Shown here one piece after another: positions 25,307-34,136 of a stretch of 39,969 bases of DNA. Every line of letters starts with the position of its first letter. The first letter of the stretch is position 1. The DNA comes from Promethearchaeota archaeon (GTDB lineage Archaea > Asgardarchaeota > Lokiarchaeia > Sigyniarchaeales > SOKP01), in assembly GCA_011364975.1 (NCBI GenBank), contig RDOE01000025.1, forward strand, positions 1 to 39,969. The letters are read 5' to 3'. The translations under genes and the position numbers were made by a program. The notes beneath the pieces were generated by a model that saw only the letters and a list, made by a program, of their open reading frames with translations, did not search any database and was not told where the DNA came from.

Positions 25307-26003
25307 CGTTTACTATGCAGTTGATAAGTGAAATAGTTAAGGAATAATCTAAACGTATGTATTTAGCAACTTCAATTTGTATAGCATTTACTTTAGCAGA
25401 GTTATAATATTTATGAGTGATATATCCTCCCGAATATGCAATATTGAAATCTGATGTTGCTAAACCGTCATCGACCGTAAAAATCTTCGAGAGAGAATTA
25501 TATAGTTGAGAACAACCCCAATACCGCTCACAATTTTGGCTATCGGACTCAAGCATGATATCAAGTGTTTTCCCAAATACGTGACCTAAAATGATGTCTG
25601 GATATTCATTACAAGGGCGAGTAAAACCATGAAAATCTATTATGAGTGCCTTATCAAATCTCTCAATACATTCATGGGAAAATTTGGCTAGCTGTTCATG
25701 AAATGCATGATGAATGTTTTCTGCTTCTAGAGAAGATTGATTAAATGCGGAATCTGAATGAGCTGGCCTATTTAAATCTATTTTTGTCCTGTGTATTTTA
25801 TTTAAGATATAATAAAGGTGTATATCGTGATTACTAAGCATGTTTATAATCTGCTTTACAATAAAATACGTGTTAATATCTGGAATTTTATATCCTTCCT
25901 TTTTATCGGGGATTCTACTTGGTTTTTTAAATCCTCCGTGAGGACAGGATAGAATTATAGGTATGTTACCTTTGGCGATTTCAAAGTATTTTGATAAAAG
26001 CAT
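25284..26003 (-). CDS. N-formylglutamate amidohydrolase-like protein
   Basis: 239 residues, similar in length to the family. The N-terminal zinc-site segment ILSCPHGGFKKPSRIPD (about 17-33) and the later LIIDFHGFTRPCNEYPDIILG (about 121-141) match the FGase fold, with a LNRPAH block between them. These are metal-dependent amidohydrolases; the classical member releases formate from N-formylglutamate in histidine breakdown. No histidine-pathway neighbours are present, so the real substrate may differ. ATG 26003 is the natural start. It overlaps the convergent membrane gene by 23 bases at the 3' end. Confidence 0.75.
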   Translation of the reverse strand: MLLSKYFEIAKGNIPIILSCPHGGFKKPSRIPDKKEGYKIPDINTYFIVKQIINMLSNHDIHLYYILNKIHRTKIDLNRPAHSDSAFNQSSLEAENIHHAFHEQLAKFSHECIERFDKALIIDFHGFTRPCNEYPDIILGHVFGKTLDIMLESDSQNCERYWGCSQLYNSLSKIFTVDDGLATSDFNIAYSGGYITHKYYNSAKVNAIQIEVAKYIRLDYSLTISLINCIVNAIKESIR

Positions 26004-26096
26004 TCAAAAAATAAAATTAATTCCAATATAAAAAATTTAATACAATAATAAAGATAAAAGTAGAAAGAGCTATATCTTACTATTTATGGAAAAAAA

Positions 26097-26156
26097 TCAA
26101 ATCATCTTATTTATGTCGTAAATTAAATGTTGCATTTTCTCTAAAAGATGATTTGA
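26097..26156. repeat. 12-bp perfect inverted repeat with two inner hairpins
   Basis: TCAAATCATCTT (26097-26108) and AAGATGATTTGA (26145-26156) are perfect reverse complements around 36 bases. Inside are two further small stems: ATTTA/TAAAT (26109-26123) and AAATG/CATTT (26125-26137). Together they could fold as a 60-base three-way junction in RNA. It lies between the divergent amidohydrolase-like and winged-helix genes, about 120 bases before the latter. It may be a structured leader, a small RNA or a DNA dyad. Confidence 0.35.
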
Positions 26157-26277
26157 AACAATAACACACTAATAAAATATTTTCATAATGTTTTTTAAAT
26201 GTGAATTTTTTTCATAATTACAATAAAGTAAAATTTTACAATTTACAAGTTACTAATTTATTGAGGTTGGGGATAGT

Positions 26278-26565
26278 ATGACTATAAATGATTTGATATC
26301 TTTCTTGAAAAAGAAAGGTTTTAGGGATACTTTGGAGGTTCTTATGCAATTTAAGAATTATAAGACGGACAAGCACACTTTTTATAATGAACTAAATAAG
26401 TTCAGTTATTATAATTCGTTTTTCCGTGTAAAGGAAGACCTGATTAATAAAGGACTTATTGAAATTGAAAAGAATGATAAGAAAAAATACGTAAGACTCA
26501 CCGATAAGGGATTAGAAGTCTATCATAGACTCGTGGAAATTAATGAATTGCTCAATAAAAAATAA
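26278..26565 (+). CDS. Winged-helix DNA-binding protein
   Basis: 95 residues, all fitting one winged helix-turn-helix domain. Helices cover about 3-48, a recognition-helix region YNSFFRVKEDLINKGLIEI about 48-66, a beta wing KNDKKKYVRLTDKG about 67-80, and a C-terminal helix that could dimerise. It resembles PadR/MarR-like or archaeal wHTH regulators, but no effector domain is present. The ATG at 26278 follows GGTTGGGGATAG, which may serve as a weak ribosome site. The inverted repeat at 26097-26156 is a possible binding site. Confidence 0.7.
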   Translation: MTINDLISFLKKKGFRDTLEVLMQFKNYKTDKHTFYNELNKFSYYNSFFRVKEDLINKGLIEIEKNDKKKYVRLTDKGLEVYHRLVEINELLNKK

Positions 26566-26673
26566 GAACCAACCAAAAGAGTAATCTAACTAGTTTACTC
26601 ATTATTTTTTAATTCAATCTTTTCTTTTCTATTTAAATTACTTAAAAAAACAAAATCAATAATTTGTATAATA

Positions 26674-27306
26674 ATGATTATTAAAAGATTGGTTGTAGGA
26701 CCGTTAGGGACTAATTGTTACATTTTTGGTTCAGAAAAAACGAAAGAAGTAGTAATAATTGATCCTGGTGGAGATGCGGATATTATTATAAAATCTGTAG
26801 AAGATTTAGGAGCAAAACCGGTAGCTGTATTACTTACTCATGGACATTTTGACCATACCACGAAAGTCGGTAGAGTAATGCGTTATTTCGATATCCCTTT
26901 AATGTATCACAAAAATGAAAATATCTATGGCGTATTTTCTCAAAAACAAGCAGATCGGTGGTTAAATGAGGGGGATACTATAACAGTAGGAGAAATAACC
27001 CTACATACCTTAGAGACCCCAGGACACTCACCTGGCTCTCTGTGCTTTTATTCGAATGATGTTAAAGAATTTAATGGTCAATCAATTGATGGAATTCTTT
27101 TTTCAGGAGATTTAATTTTTAAAGGAAGTATAGGAAGATCAGATTTTGGTGGCGGAGATCAAGAATTATTATTTTCCAGTATTAAAAATAAGATAATGTA
27201 TAATATTGTTATTACAGATACTTTTGTAATATTTCCAGGACATATGGGAATTACCACTGTTGGATTGGAAAGGAAAACTAATATGTTCCGATCATATTTC
27301 CTTTAA
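26674..27306 (+). CDS. Metallo-beta-lactamase-fold hydrolase, glyoxalase II-like
   Basis: 210 residues. The metal-binding motif is THGHFDH (His56, His58, Asp60, His61), with further ligands in ETPGHSPGSLCFY, FSGDLIFKGSIGRSD and FPGHMG. The start VVGPLGTNCYIFG is typical of the small glyoxalase II-like/YcbL group, which lacks the separate C-terminal substrate domain of full glyoxalase II. It is a binuclear-metal cytoplasmic hydrolase, probably acting on a thioester, but substrate is open. It precedes two Roadblock genes on the same strand, about 105 bases from the first; promoter-like AT sequence in between leaves co-transcription uncertain. Confidence 0.88.
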   Translation: MIIKRLVVGPLGTNCYIFGSEKTKEVVIIDPGGDADIIIKSVEDLGAKPVAVLLTHGHFDHTTKVGRVMRYFDIPLMYHKNENIYGVFSQKQADRWLNEGDTITVGEITLHTLETPGHSPGSLCFYSNDVKEFNGQSIDGILFSGDLIFKGSIGRSDFGGGDQELLFSSIKNKIMYNIVITDTFVIFPGHMGITTVGLERKTNMFRSYFL

Positions 27307-27411
27307 TATTTTGGATTGAATGATTTATATCTTATTAAAATAATTTTTTAAGTACAGAATATATTAATATTATAAATAAAAATAATAATTTGCATTATTG
27401 AGTAGATTAAC

Positions 27412-27696
27412 GTGATAAATCGTCAAGAAGTTAAAGCAATAATTAGACGCTTTGAGGAGCGTGAGGGAATTAGAGGTGTTATTATTTGCGATTCAAGTGG
27501 ATTACCTATTGATTCTAATATGGATATTGAGTTAAGCGAAGAAGTTGCTGCCTATGTAACATCACTTATTGGCAAGGGTAAACAGGTAGTAGATGCATTA
27601 AATGAAGGGGCTCTTAAATTCATAAGACTTGAAACCTCTAAAGGTGAAACTATGGTCGCTTTAGAAGAGAACCTAATTCTTATAATCCTAAAATAG
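27412..27696 (+). CDS. Roadblock/LC7-domain protein 1
   Basis: 94 residues forming one Roadblock/LC7 domain: a first helix, the strand GVIICDSSGLPIDSN (about 22-36), the long central helix EVAAYVTSLIGKGKQVVDAL, then LKFIRLETSKGETMVALEENLILIIL. Such domains dimerise and, in MglB or in eukaryotic Ragulator and dynein subunits, contact small GTPases. Asgard genomes are rich in them, which is one reason for the lineage guess. No GTPase gene is in this window. Start is GTG 27412; no ATG gives a complete domain. Confidence 0.82.
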   Translation: MINRQEVKAIIRRFEEREGIRGVIICDSSGLPIDSNMDIELSEEVAAYVTSLIGKGKQVVDALNEGALKFIRLETSKGETMVALEENLILIILK

Positions 27697-27985
27697 ATTT
27701 ATCTCTAATTATCTTAGCTTTTATATTCCTACTTTAATTTTTCTTAACAAATTTTGAGTTATTTGAGTTTTAATTTTAGAATTAGTATTTCTAATTAAAA
27801 TATTAAAAGTCGAGTTATCTTTCTAAAACATTAGAATGGTATTTTTTTTTTAACTTAAGCTTTCTTATTTGATAAATTTAAATTTTTTTGAACTATATAT
27901 TTATTTAGAATAATTTCTATACCAGAGATAATAAACTAATTCTGAATTTAAAATTTATAAAAATAACATAAAGTGGAGTATTTTA

Positions 27986-28339
27986 ATGGCGGATAAAAAA
28001 GTTCTTGAACAGAAAATGGCGGAATTAATGGATATTGTGCCTGAATGTGAAGGATTAATCGCAGCAGATATGGATGGTAAAGTACTTGTTGGACAGACAC
28101 TGTTAGAAATGGATCATGGCACAATTGCGAAATTTTGCGCAGGAATACTTAAAGAAACAAATAATTTTGGTAAAGGTGTAGGCAAGGGATCATTAAAAGC
28201 GACAACTATCGAATTAGAGAAAGGATATGCTATTTTGGTTGGTTCTGATACAATAATATTAATAGCCTTAGCGGGATTAGATGGGAAATCCTCCTTAAGT
28301 TTATTAAAGAGACATCTCATATCAATATCTAAAACATAA
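27986..28339 (+). CDS. Roadblock/LC7-domain protein 2
   Basis: 117 residues, a second Roadblock/LC7-like domain. Visible blocks are CEGLIAADMDGKVLVGQ (about 19-35), a central helix ending in ILKETNNFG, and strands ATTIELEKGYAILVGSDTIILIALAG, then a C-terminal helix. It is separated from the first copy by 289 bases of T-rich non-coding DNA and is clearly diverged from it, so it likely has its own promoter and perhaps a different GTPase partner. A T7 run at 28352 follows it. Confidence 0.78.
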   Translation: MADKKVLEQKMAELMDIVPECEGLIAADMDGKVLVGQTLLEMDHGTIAKFCAGILKETNNFGKGVGKGSLKATTIELEKGYAILVGSDTIILIALAGLDGKSSLSLLKRHLISISKT

Positions 28340-28351
28340 ATTTATTCTATC

Positions 28352-28358
28352 TTTTTTT
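28352..28358 (+). terminator. Oligo-T terminator after Roadblock protein 2
   Basis: Seven T at 28352-28358, 12 bases after the stop codon and before the convergent giant surface-protein gene ends at 28389. Confidence 0.4.
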
Positions 28359-28388
28359 AAAGTAAAGAAATAGAAAAGAAATTTTGTA

Positions 28389-31300
28389 TTATAAGCCTTC
28401 TTCTTCTAATAAGGAGTCTAAATCCGTTTTTTGTTCTTCCTCAGATTCTTCTTCCTCTTTTTGTTCTAGTTCCTCCTTTGGAGGACCTTTTTTGGGTAAT
28501 TCACTAACAGAAACATATTTCCCCCTTCTTGGTCTACGTTTTAACGGTATTTCAATAGGTGTTTCAATTTTCCTGATAATTCTTTTCCTATAGATCAGCA
28601 TTATTGCCCATGCGAGTAAAAAGATGCCTACCATAATCAAGATGAAAAATTGTAAAAGATATGTCTCTAAAGGTAAATCATATACTTCAAAGGTTGCAGA
28701 TTGTTCAAAAATATTAATTTCATTAGTTATCGGGTTTAATGATTCTATTGAAATGGTAAGTGTTATTTGTTCTATAGCTGGAACATCAATTTCTATTACT
28801 AACTCAGTAATATCTTCGGGAGCGAAGCGTTGTAGATCTAAATAATTTATTTCTGCGATAATGTATTCCGAATTTGGATTTGTTAAAACAGATATGTTAT
28901 TTACAATTAATTCAGAATCCCCTGAGTTAATTAAAATAACTTTTATTGGAGATTTTTTAACTTTGAAAATTTGTTCTACGTTAGATTGGATAGAAATTGT
29001 TATCTCATTTAATGCTTTAAATTGAGTTACAGTAATATTTTGAGCTTTTGAATTAATAAATTCATTTCCATTCCATATTAATCTGAATAGATATTCATCT
29101 TCGCTAAGAAGAGATAACGTATCTATCTCAAAATTAATAGTTCCATTTTCATTTGATATTTGATTTGATATATTATTCCATTTATTCTCATTATAGAGTT
29201 GAAGGGTAACATTCTCACTCGGTATTGAAATTCCGAATTCTGTTGTTAAATCTGAGCTCAGATTAAAAGATTGACCATATATCGGAGTTGTTGGGGAAGA
29301 TATGATGTTTGAGAAATTACTATTAAGTTTTAGTGAAAAACTACTGATAAATTCACCATAACTGCTTATATAATTCTTATCATAGATGTTTACAACAAAA
29401 GTAGTTTGTTCCGGTAAATATTGGCATTCATTTCTACTAAATGGTTTCAATAAAGAGGCTCCTGTTATCGTCGTATCATATTTAAGTGCTAAAATATACC
29501 CATCAAAATCATTTTGAGAACTATTAACTAAGAGGGAATAACCATCATTAACAAATGTTCCTACCTCAAAACTTTGTCCGCTATGTTCAAAATATATGAT
29601 TGCTCGGGTTTTTACTCCTCCTTTTCTTACTGGTGCATTCAATCCTTTCCATATACCGTCAGACTGAAGGGTAGGAATCTGTAATATTGTTGAGAACTCT
29701 TGAATGTGATTTCCATTAGGATCTACACTAGGTTTAATAACCTTAAGATCAGAAGTTTGTTCATCAATTATCCATTGATCATTTAGGAGTGACACTAGTT
29801 GTACTTTTACTTTCACATTAATATCTACAAAAGGATGAAGATTTTGAATTTCAAGGTTTATTTTGACATCCTCATCTGGATTGAGAACTGTTTCATTTTG
29901 TAGGAATGAATTTATTTGAATAGGAATTTTCTCCCCATTGATTTCATATATATATTCTTGATTAATTCCTGAATTATTAACCGCATAAAAGTCAGGATCA
30001 TACGCTCCACTGGTGACATTCACAGTGCCAATGAGAATGGAATAATTATTATATACTTTATCTACTATACCATCAAGCACATTTTTATCCAATAATGGTT
30101 CATAAAAACAACTGTTTAATTTGACATCATAATCATCAATATAGAGTTTTAATTTTTTACATCCAACTGCTGAACCATTTTCCCAGAAAAACGCAAGATA
30201 GTAATTTCCTAATAATTCCACATCTTCAGTTACATCTAATATAGATTGATTATTAAATTCAAAAACCAATGATGATTCCTTTATTTCGCTCAAACTAGTA
30301 CTTAATTCAGCTCCTGGATACTTTGTTTCATTATTGGGATAAAATAATACTACATTGGCATTTCCACCAATAGCAGGATCGCCATTAGGATTCTGAATAT
30401 CCACGCGTACGGAGATATTATCACCATACATAAAACCATTAGTTTCCCATAACTTATTATTATAATTAATGTAGCTATGCATTTGATGGATTAGATTGGT
30501 ACTCGTTAAACTTAAGGAATAAAATCCGCTAAGGCCATTTATTATCTCTTTAGATACATTAGTATATTCATAAACAGGGTTTCCAGGTAATTTATTTTCA
30601 CTTCCAGTCGCATTATAAACATAATCGTAAATATCTACATAATTAGGATTTGTAAGATTTGTTGCGGAATAATCATTTGGATATATTACCCATAATTCCT
30701 GAAATTCCCAATTATCTAAATTAGGATCGTTCAAATCGAGAGTAAAATTTAACTGCCATCTTGGAGTGTTATCGTATGAGACATTATAATAACTATTAGC
30801 ATTTTCAATCCAATATGCTTTTGCGATATAAGATATATTAAAATAAAATCCTTTAATATATGTATTATTCCAGTTAAGGGCTATTTCGAAATTATTAGGA
30901 GGAATACTTGTAATTGGTGTTGTAAAATTATAAATCCATTGCCCTAAACCCCAAGTGAGGGAAGAACTCTGAGCATAAGGTGCTATACTAATAATGCGAT
31001 TTTTTATCGGTAGATTTTGAATTCTTAAAGTATCACTATTATTATAGGGATTTATAAAATCAGAAGGCATATAACCGCGAGTTACATTTAGTTTAAAAGA
31101 AGCAGCATCAAGTTGACCGGAAGTATAGGCTCCAGTAACTGTTTTCCTAGCGACATTCCAAGAAGTTCCATTATTTAGAGTAGTTCTTAATTGATGATCA
31201 ATTCGAATGTCAGGATCTCCATAAGATGCTCGAGGAATTGATACCAAACTATGATAACTTTTAGATTGATTTGAATTAATCACAATAAAATAATTATAAA

Positions 31301-32528
31301 GTGGTGACTTTTGAGTATTTGATATGTTAAATGAGAAGTAAGTTAAAGAATCATTATGATAATCATTATATTTTATTATAAAGGAATCAATCTTTTTTGA
31401 AATATCTGGTCGTAGGTTAACTAACGCTAAATTAGTTTCGGTTCTTTGAATTGTAGAGTTTGCTTGGTAAAGAGTCACATATAATTCAGTATTTTGAGCT
31501 CCGGTCAAATTTAGGGTTCTAATCCAAGCATAAAAACCATTGATGGTTGAGCTTTCTCCTTTAAGATCAAACTCTAACGCAACATAGCTAGTATTTGTAA
31601 TTGGTAGGTCAAAAGCATAAGTAGCGGTTAAATGATATTCCCTTAATGTCAAAGTGAACTGCGAACTCTGAAGCCCAGTAAAGAAAAATTGAATATTGCA
31701 TATATTTGATGAATTTATATATTTCAAATTTTGATTAATTAATTTTTTCTCAAGGTTGTGAGTGCTTATAGAACTATTGAAAAACATTGGATTAGTAATA
31801 TTTATCCAAGCGGAATTAGAACTATCAAAAACACGAAGAGTAAGATAAGCACTTTTAGTAATGCTAAATTGATATGTTGAGATTAGTCCTAAAATAAAGT
31901 TTCTGTTGAAATTGAGACTTAGCGGTGAAAAGGATGTACTGGCAAAGCTAGATGAAATATTGAAGCTCAGGAGCCCATTTATATTCGAAAGAAACCGAAT
32001 ATATGTAGCAGGATTATTATCTACTAATTTAGATAAGTCTGGTGGAGGTGGAGTGTCTAAAATAGTTCCAATCTTAGCATTTATTGTTGAGGCGCCAGTG
32101 TTATAGTTGAATTTTATAAAATCACTTGTATCTAAAGCATTTGTATTCTCTATTATGTAATCTGTGGTATAATTATTTTGAAAAGTGAAATTAAAATTAC
32201 CATATGAGAGATAACTTGTATCTGCAGCTGACATGGAAGGAATTTCGAAACTTCCCTGATTATTCAAGGAGGATGAAGTATTTTCCCCATAAATTCTTAC
32301 ATCTTGCTGGTTACCTGATCCAGTAATATAATAATCTGATAAATAAGAATCAGAACTTAATGGTGTTTTATTATCAGATAGTAAATTAGTTTGAAAATTA
32401 TTTGAACCACTATAATTAAAAACTTCAAAAATTAGACTATTTGCTAAAAGAATAGAAATTAGAAAAATACTTGTCAATAAAATTCTTTTAACATTCCTTT
32501 CTCCTCGAATCAAATAAAACAACCGCAA
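28389..32528 (-). CDS. Giant type I surface protein, about 1379 residues
   Basis: A signal peptide lies at about residues 14-34 (KRILLTSIFLISILLANSLI). More than 1250 extracellular residues follow with dozens of Asn-X-Ser/Thr sequons and almost no cysteine. One transmembrane helix (about 1290-1313) leads to a cytosolic tail of about 65 residues, first basic (RRPRRGK), then strongly acidic. The extracellular part is beta-rich; an Ig-like segment is suggested around 1080-1180 (PTTPIYGQSFNLS ... FRLIWNGN). The size, sequons and layout fit an S-layer or adhesin-type surface protein. The frame has no ATG near its start: TTG at 32528, 32522 or 32513 are candidates, all before the signal sequence. 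Function unknown beyond surface location. Confidence 0.75.
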   Translation of the reverse strand: MRLFYLIRGERNVKRILLTSIFLISILLANSLIFEVFNYSGSNNFQTNLLSDNKTPLSSDSYLSDYYITGSGNQQDVRIYGENTSSSLNNQGSFEIPSMSAADTSYLSYGNFNFTFQNNYTTDYIIENTNALDTSDFIKFNYNTGASTINAKIGTILDTPPPPDLSKLVDNNPATYIRFLSNINGLLSFNISSSFASTSFSPLSLNFNRNFILGLISTYQFSITKSAYLTLRVFDSSNSAWINITNPMFFNSSISTHNLEKKLINQNLKYINSSNICNIQFFFTGLQSSQFTLTLREYHLTATYAFDLPITNTSYVALEFDLKGESSTINGFYAWIRTLNLTGAQNTELYVTLYQANSTIQRTETNLALVNLRPDISKKIDSFIIKYNDYHNDSLTYFSFNISNTQKSPLYNYFIVINSNQSKSYHSLVSIPRASYGDPDIRIDHQLRTTLNNGTSWNVARKTVTGAYTSGQLDAASFKLNVTRGYMPSDFINPYNNSDTLRIQNLPIKNRIISIAPYAQSSSLTWGLGQWIYNFTTPITSIPPNNFEIALNWNNTYIKGFYFNISYIAKAYWIENANSYYNVSYDNTPRWQLNFTLDLNDPNLDNWEFQELWVIYPNDYSATNLTNPNYVDIYDYVYNATGSENKLPGNPVYEYTNVSKEIINGLSGFYSLSLTSTNLIHQMHSYINYNNKLWETNGFMYGDNISVRVDIQNPNGDPAIGGNANVVLFYPNNETKYPGAELSTSLSEIKESSLVFEFNNQSILDVTEDVELLGNYYLAFFWENGSAVGCKKLKLYIDDYDVKLNSCFYEPLLDKNVLDGIVDKVYNNYSILIGTVNVTSGAYDPDFYAVNNSGINQEYIYEINGEKIPIQINSFLQNETVLNPDEDVKINLEIQNLHPFVDINVKVKVQLVSLLNDQWIIDEQTSDLKVIKPSVDPNGNHIQEFSTILQIPTLQSDGIWKGLNAPVRKGGVKTRAIIYFEHSGQSFEVGTFVNDGYSLLVNSSQNDFDGYILALKYDTTITGASLLKPFSRNECQYLPEQTTFVVNIYDKNYISSYGEFISSFSLKLNSNFSNIISSPTTPIYGQSFNLSSDLTTEFGISIPSENVTLQLYNENKWNNISNQISNENGTINFEIDTLSLLSEDEYLFRLIWNGNEFINSKAQNITVTQFKALNEITISIQSNVEQIFKVKKSPIKVILINSGDSELIVNNISVLTNPNSEYIIAEINYLDLQRFAPEDITELVIEIDVPAIEQITLTISIESLNPITNEINIFEQSATFEVYDLPLETYLLQFFILIMVGIFLLAWAIMLIYRKRIIRKIETPIEIPLKRRPRRGKYVSVSELPKKGPPKEELEQKEEEESEEEQKTDLDSLLEEEGL

Positions 32529-32611
32529 TTATGACATTTTTTTAGTTATAAAATAATTTAAGAATATTAAAATTTCCTAATTTATAATAAATTTACCTAA
32601 GAGAATACCAA

Positions 32612-34039
32612 ATGACAAAATATTATAAATCTTCAATTCATTCTTTCTACCCAGATATACAAAAAACATCCATCACAAAAATAATGAGCGAAGACTTAAT
32701 TCGTAAAGAAATTGAAACAAATAAGAATGAGTATATAGAATTCTTAAGGCGTCTAATCCAAACTGAATCTTATAATCCTCCCGGAAATGAAAAAAATGTA
32801 GCAATAGTTATTGAGGATTATTTAAAAAACCAAAATATTAATTTTGAGGTATTTCCATTTGAAGAAAATCGAGCAAATGTTCTTATTTATCTGAAAAGTA
32901 AGTTTAATGATAAAAATCTTTTATATAATGCTCATATGGATGTAGTTCCTCCGGGAAATGAGGAAGACTGGAAATACCCTCCTCTATCTGCCTATCTTAA
33001 AAGAAAAAAGCTAATTTTTGGAAGAGGTTCTTCAGACATGAAGGCTGCTTTAGCTGCAATGGTAATAAGTCTAAAAATTTTAAAAAAGTTGAATTTAAAA
33101 TTATCAGGTAATTTAATAGTAAATGCTGTTGCTGATGAAGAAACAGGAGGAAAATTAGGGACGAAGTGGTGTTTAGAAAACGTCTTAAAAACTAAAAATA
33201 TAAAATCTAACTTTATTATTGTAGGCGAGCCAAGTGGCTTAGCACCATTACCAAAAGCGATAATCATTGGAGAGAAAGGACATCTCTTATTAAAAATAAT
33301 TACCCATGGCAAATCTGCTCATTCCATGGTTCCAGATATGGGGATTAATGCAATATACATGATGAGTAAGATTATAGAAAATTTAAGTTCTCTTGATAAT
33401 TTTATTCCTAATATCGAACCACCTTTCTCTTTAATTGAATTAAAAAATTTGGTAAGTTCAGCATTTCCTAGTAATGAGATTTTCGAGAAGATATTCGATG
33501 AACAACCTTTACTACAAAACTTTTTAGCTTCACTTACGAAATTCACAAAAAGTTTAAATGTTATAAATGGCGGTATTAAAGGAAATATAATTCCTGACCA
33601 TTGTGAAGCAATTATGGACTTTAGACTTTTACCAGGACAAAGTTCTAAAATCATTTTAGAGGGGCTAAAAAAATTGATTACACATATTGGATTTAAGGTA
33701 AAGGAACTTTCAGAAGATATTGATATTGATAGTTTTGTAAGTATTGAAGTTTATGAGGAAGGTGCTGCCTCGGTTTGGAAAGATTATGAAAATTCAGATG
33801 AAATTAAAGAATTTAAAAAAATAGTTGAAGATATCTATGGTAAAAAATCATTTTTTGCTCTTGCACCAGGGTCCACTGATTCTCATTATTATCGTAATAG
33901 TGGTTATTGTCTCAAAACGATTCATTTTGGACCAGGAAAAGCAGCTGATATGCATGCCATAAATGAAAGTATAGAGATTGAAGACTTTCTCAATTCAATT
34001 TTAGTATATACCTTATTTGCTTATCAATTTTTAAAATAA
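32612..34039 (+). CDS. M20-family peptidase/deacylase (ArgE/DapE type)
   Basis: 475 residues with the M20 metal and catalytic motifs. They are YNAHMDVVPPG (His108, Asp110), FGRGSSDMKAALAAM (Asp142 bridging the two metals), VADEETGG (Glu176 base, Glu177 ligand), GEPSG, and APGSTDSHYYRNSGY with the final histidine. The lid/dimer domain sits at about 220-350. Members are cytoplasmic zinc or cobalt enzymes that remove acyl groups or cleave dipeptides; ArgE, DapE and carboxypeptidase roles are not separable here. A TATA-like box at 32581-32595 would place transcription almost on ATG 32612, so it may be leaderless. ATG 32684 (MSEDLIRK) is where most relatives would begin. Confidence 0.9.
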   Translation: MTKYYKSSIHSFYPDIQKTSITKIMSEDLIRKEIETNKNEYIEFLRRLIQTESYNPPGNEKNVAIVIEDYLKNQNINFEVFPFEENRANVLIYLKSKFNDKNLLYNAHMDVVPPGNEEDWKYPPLSAYLKRKKLIFGRGSSDMKAALAAMVISLKILKKLNLKLSGNLIVNAVADEETGGKLGTKWCLENVLKTKNIKSNFIIVGEPSGLAPLPKAIIIGEKGHLLLKIITHGKSAHSMVPDMGINAIYMMSKIIENLSSLDNFIPNIEPPFSLIELKNLVSSAFPSNEIFEKIFDEQPLLQNFLASLTKFTKSLNVINGGIKGNIIPDHCEAIMDFRLLPGQSSKIILEGLKKLITHIGFKVKELSEDIDIDSFVSIEVYEEGAASVWKDYENSDEIKEFKKIVEDIYGKKSFFALAPGSTDSHYYRNSGYCLKTIHFGPGKAADMHAINESIEIEDFLNSILVYTLFAYQFLK

Positions 34040-34074
34040 GCAAATACAATTTTATTTTGATTAGAAAAAAGAAA

Positions 34075-34086
34075 TTTATATAAAAG
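34075..34086 (+). promoter_or_regulatory. TATA-like box for the VWA/zinc-finger gene
   Basis: TTTATATAAAAG at 34075-34086 is a near-ideal archaeal TATA element. Transcription should start near 34110, about 25 bases before the GTG start at 34137. Confidence 0.5.
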
Positions 34087-34136
34087 TTAATGCTTATTAT
34101 AGGCTTAAAGTTGTTCAAGAATAAATTGAAGAAAAA

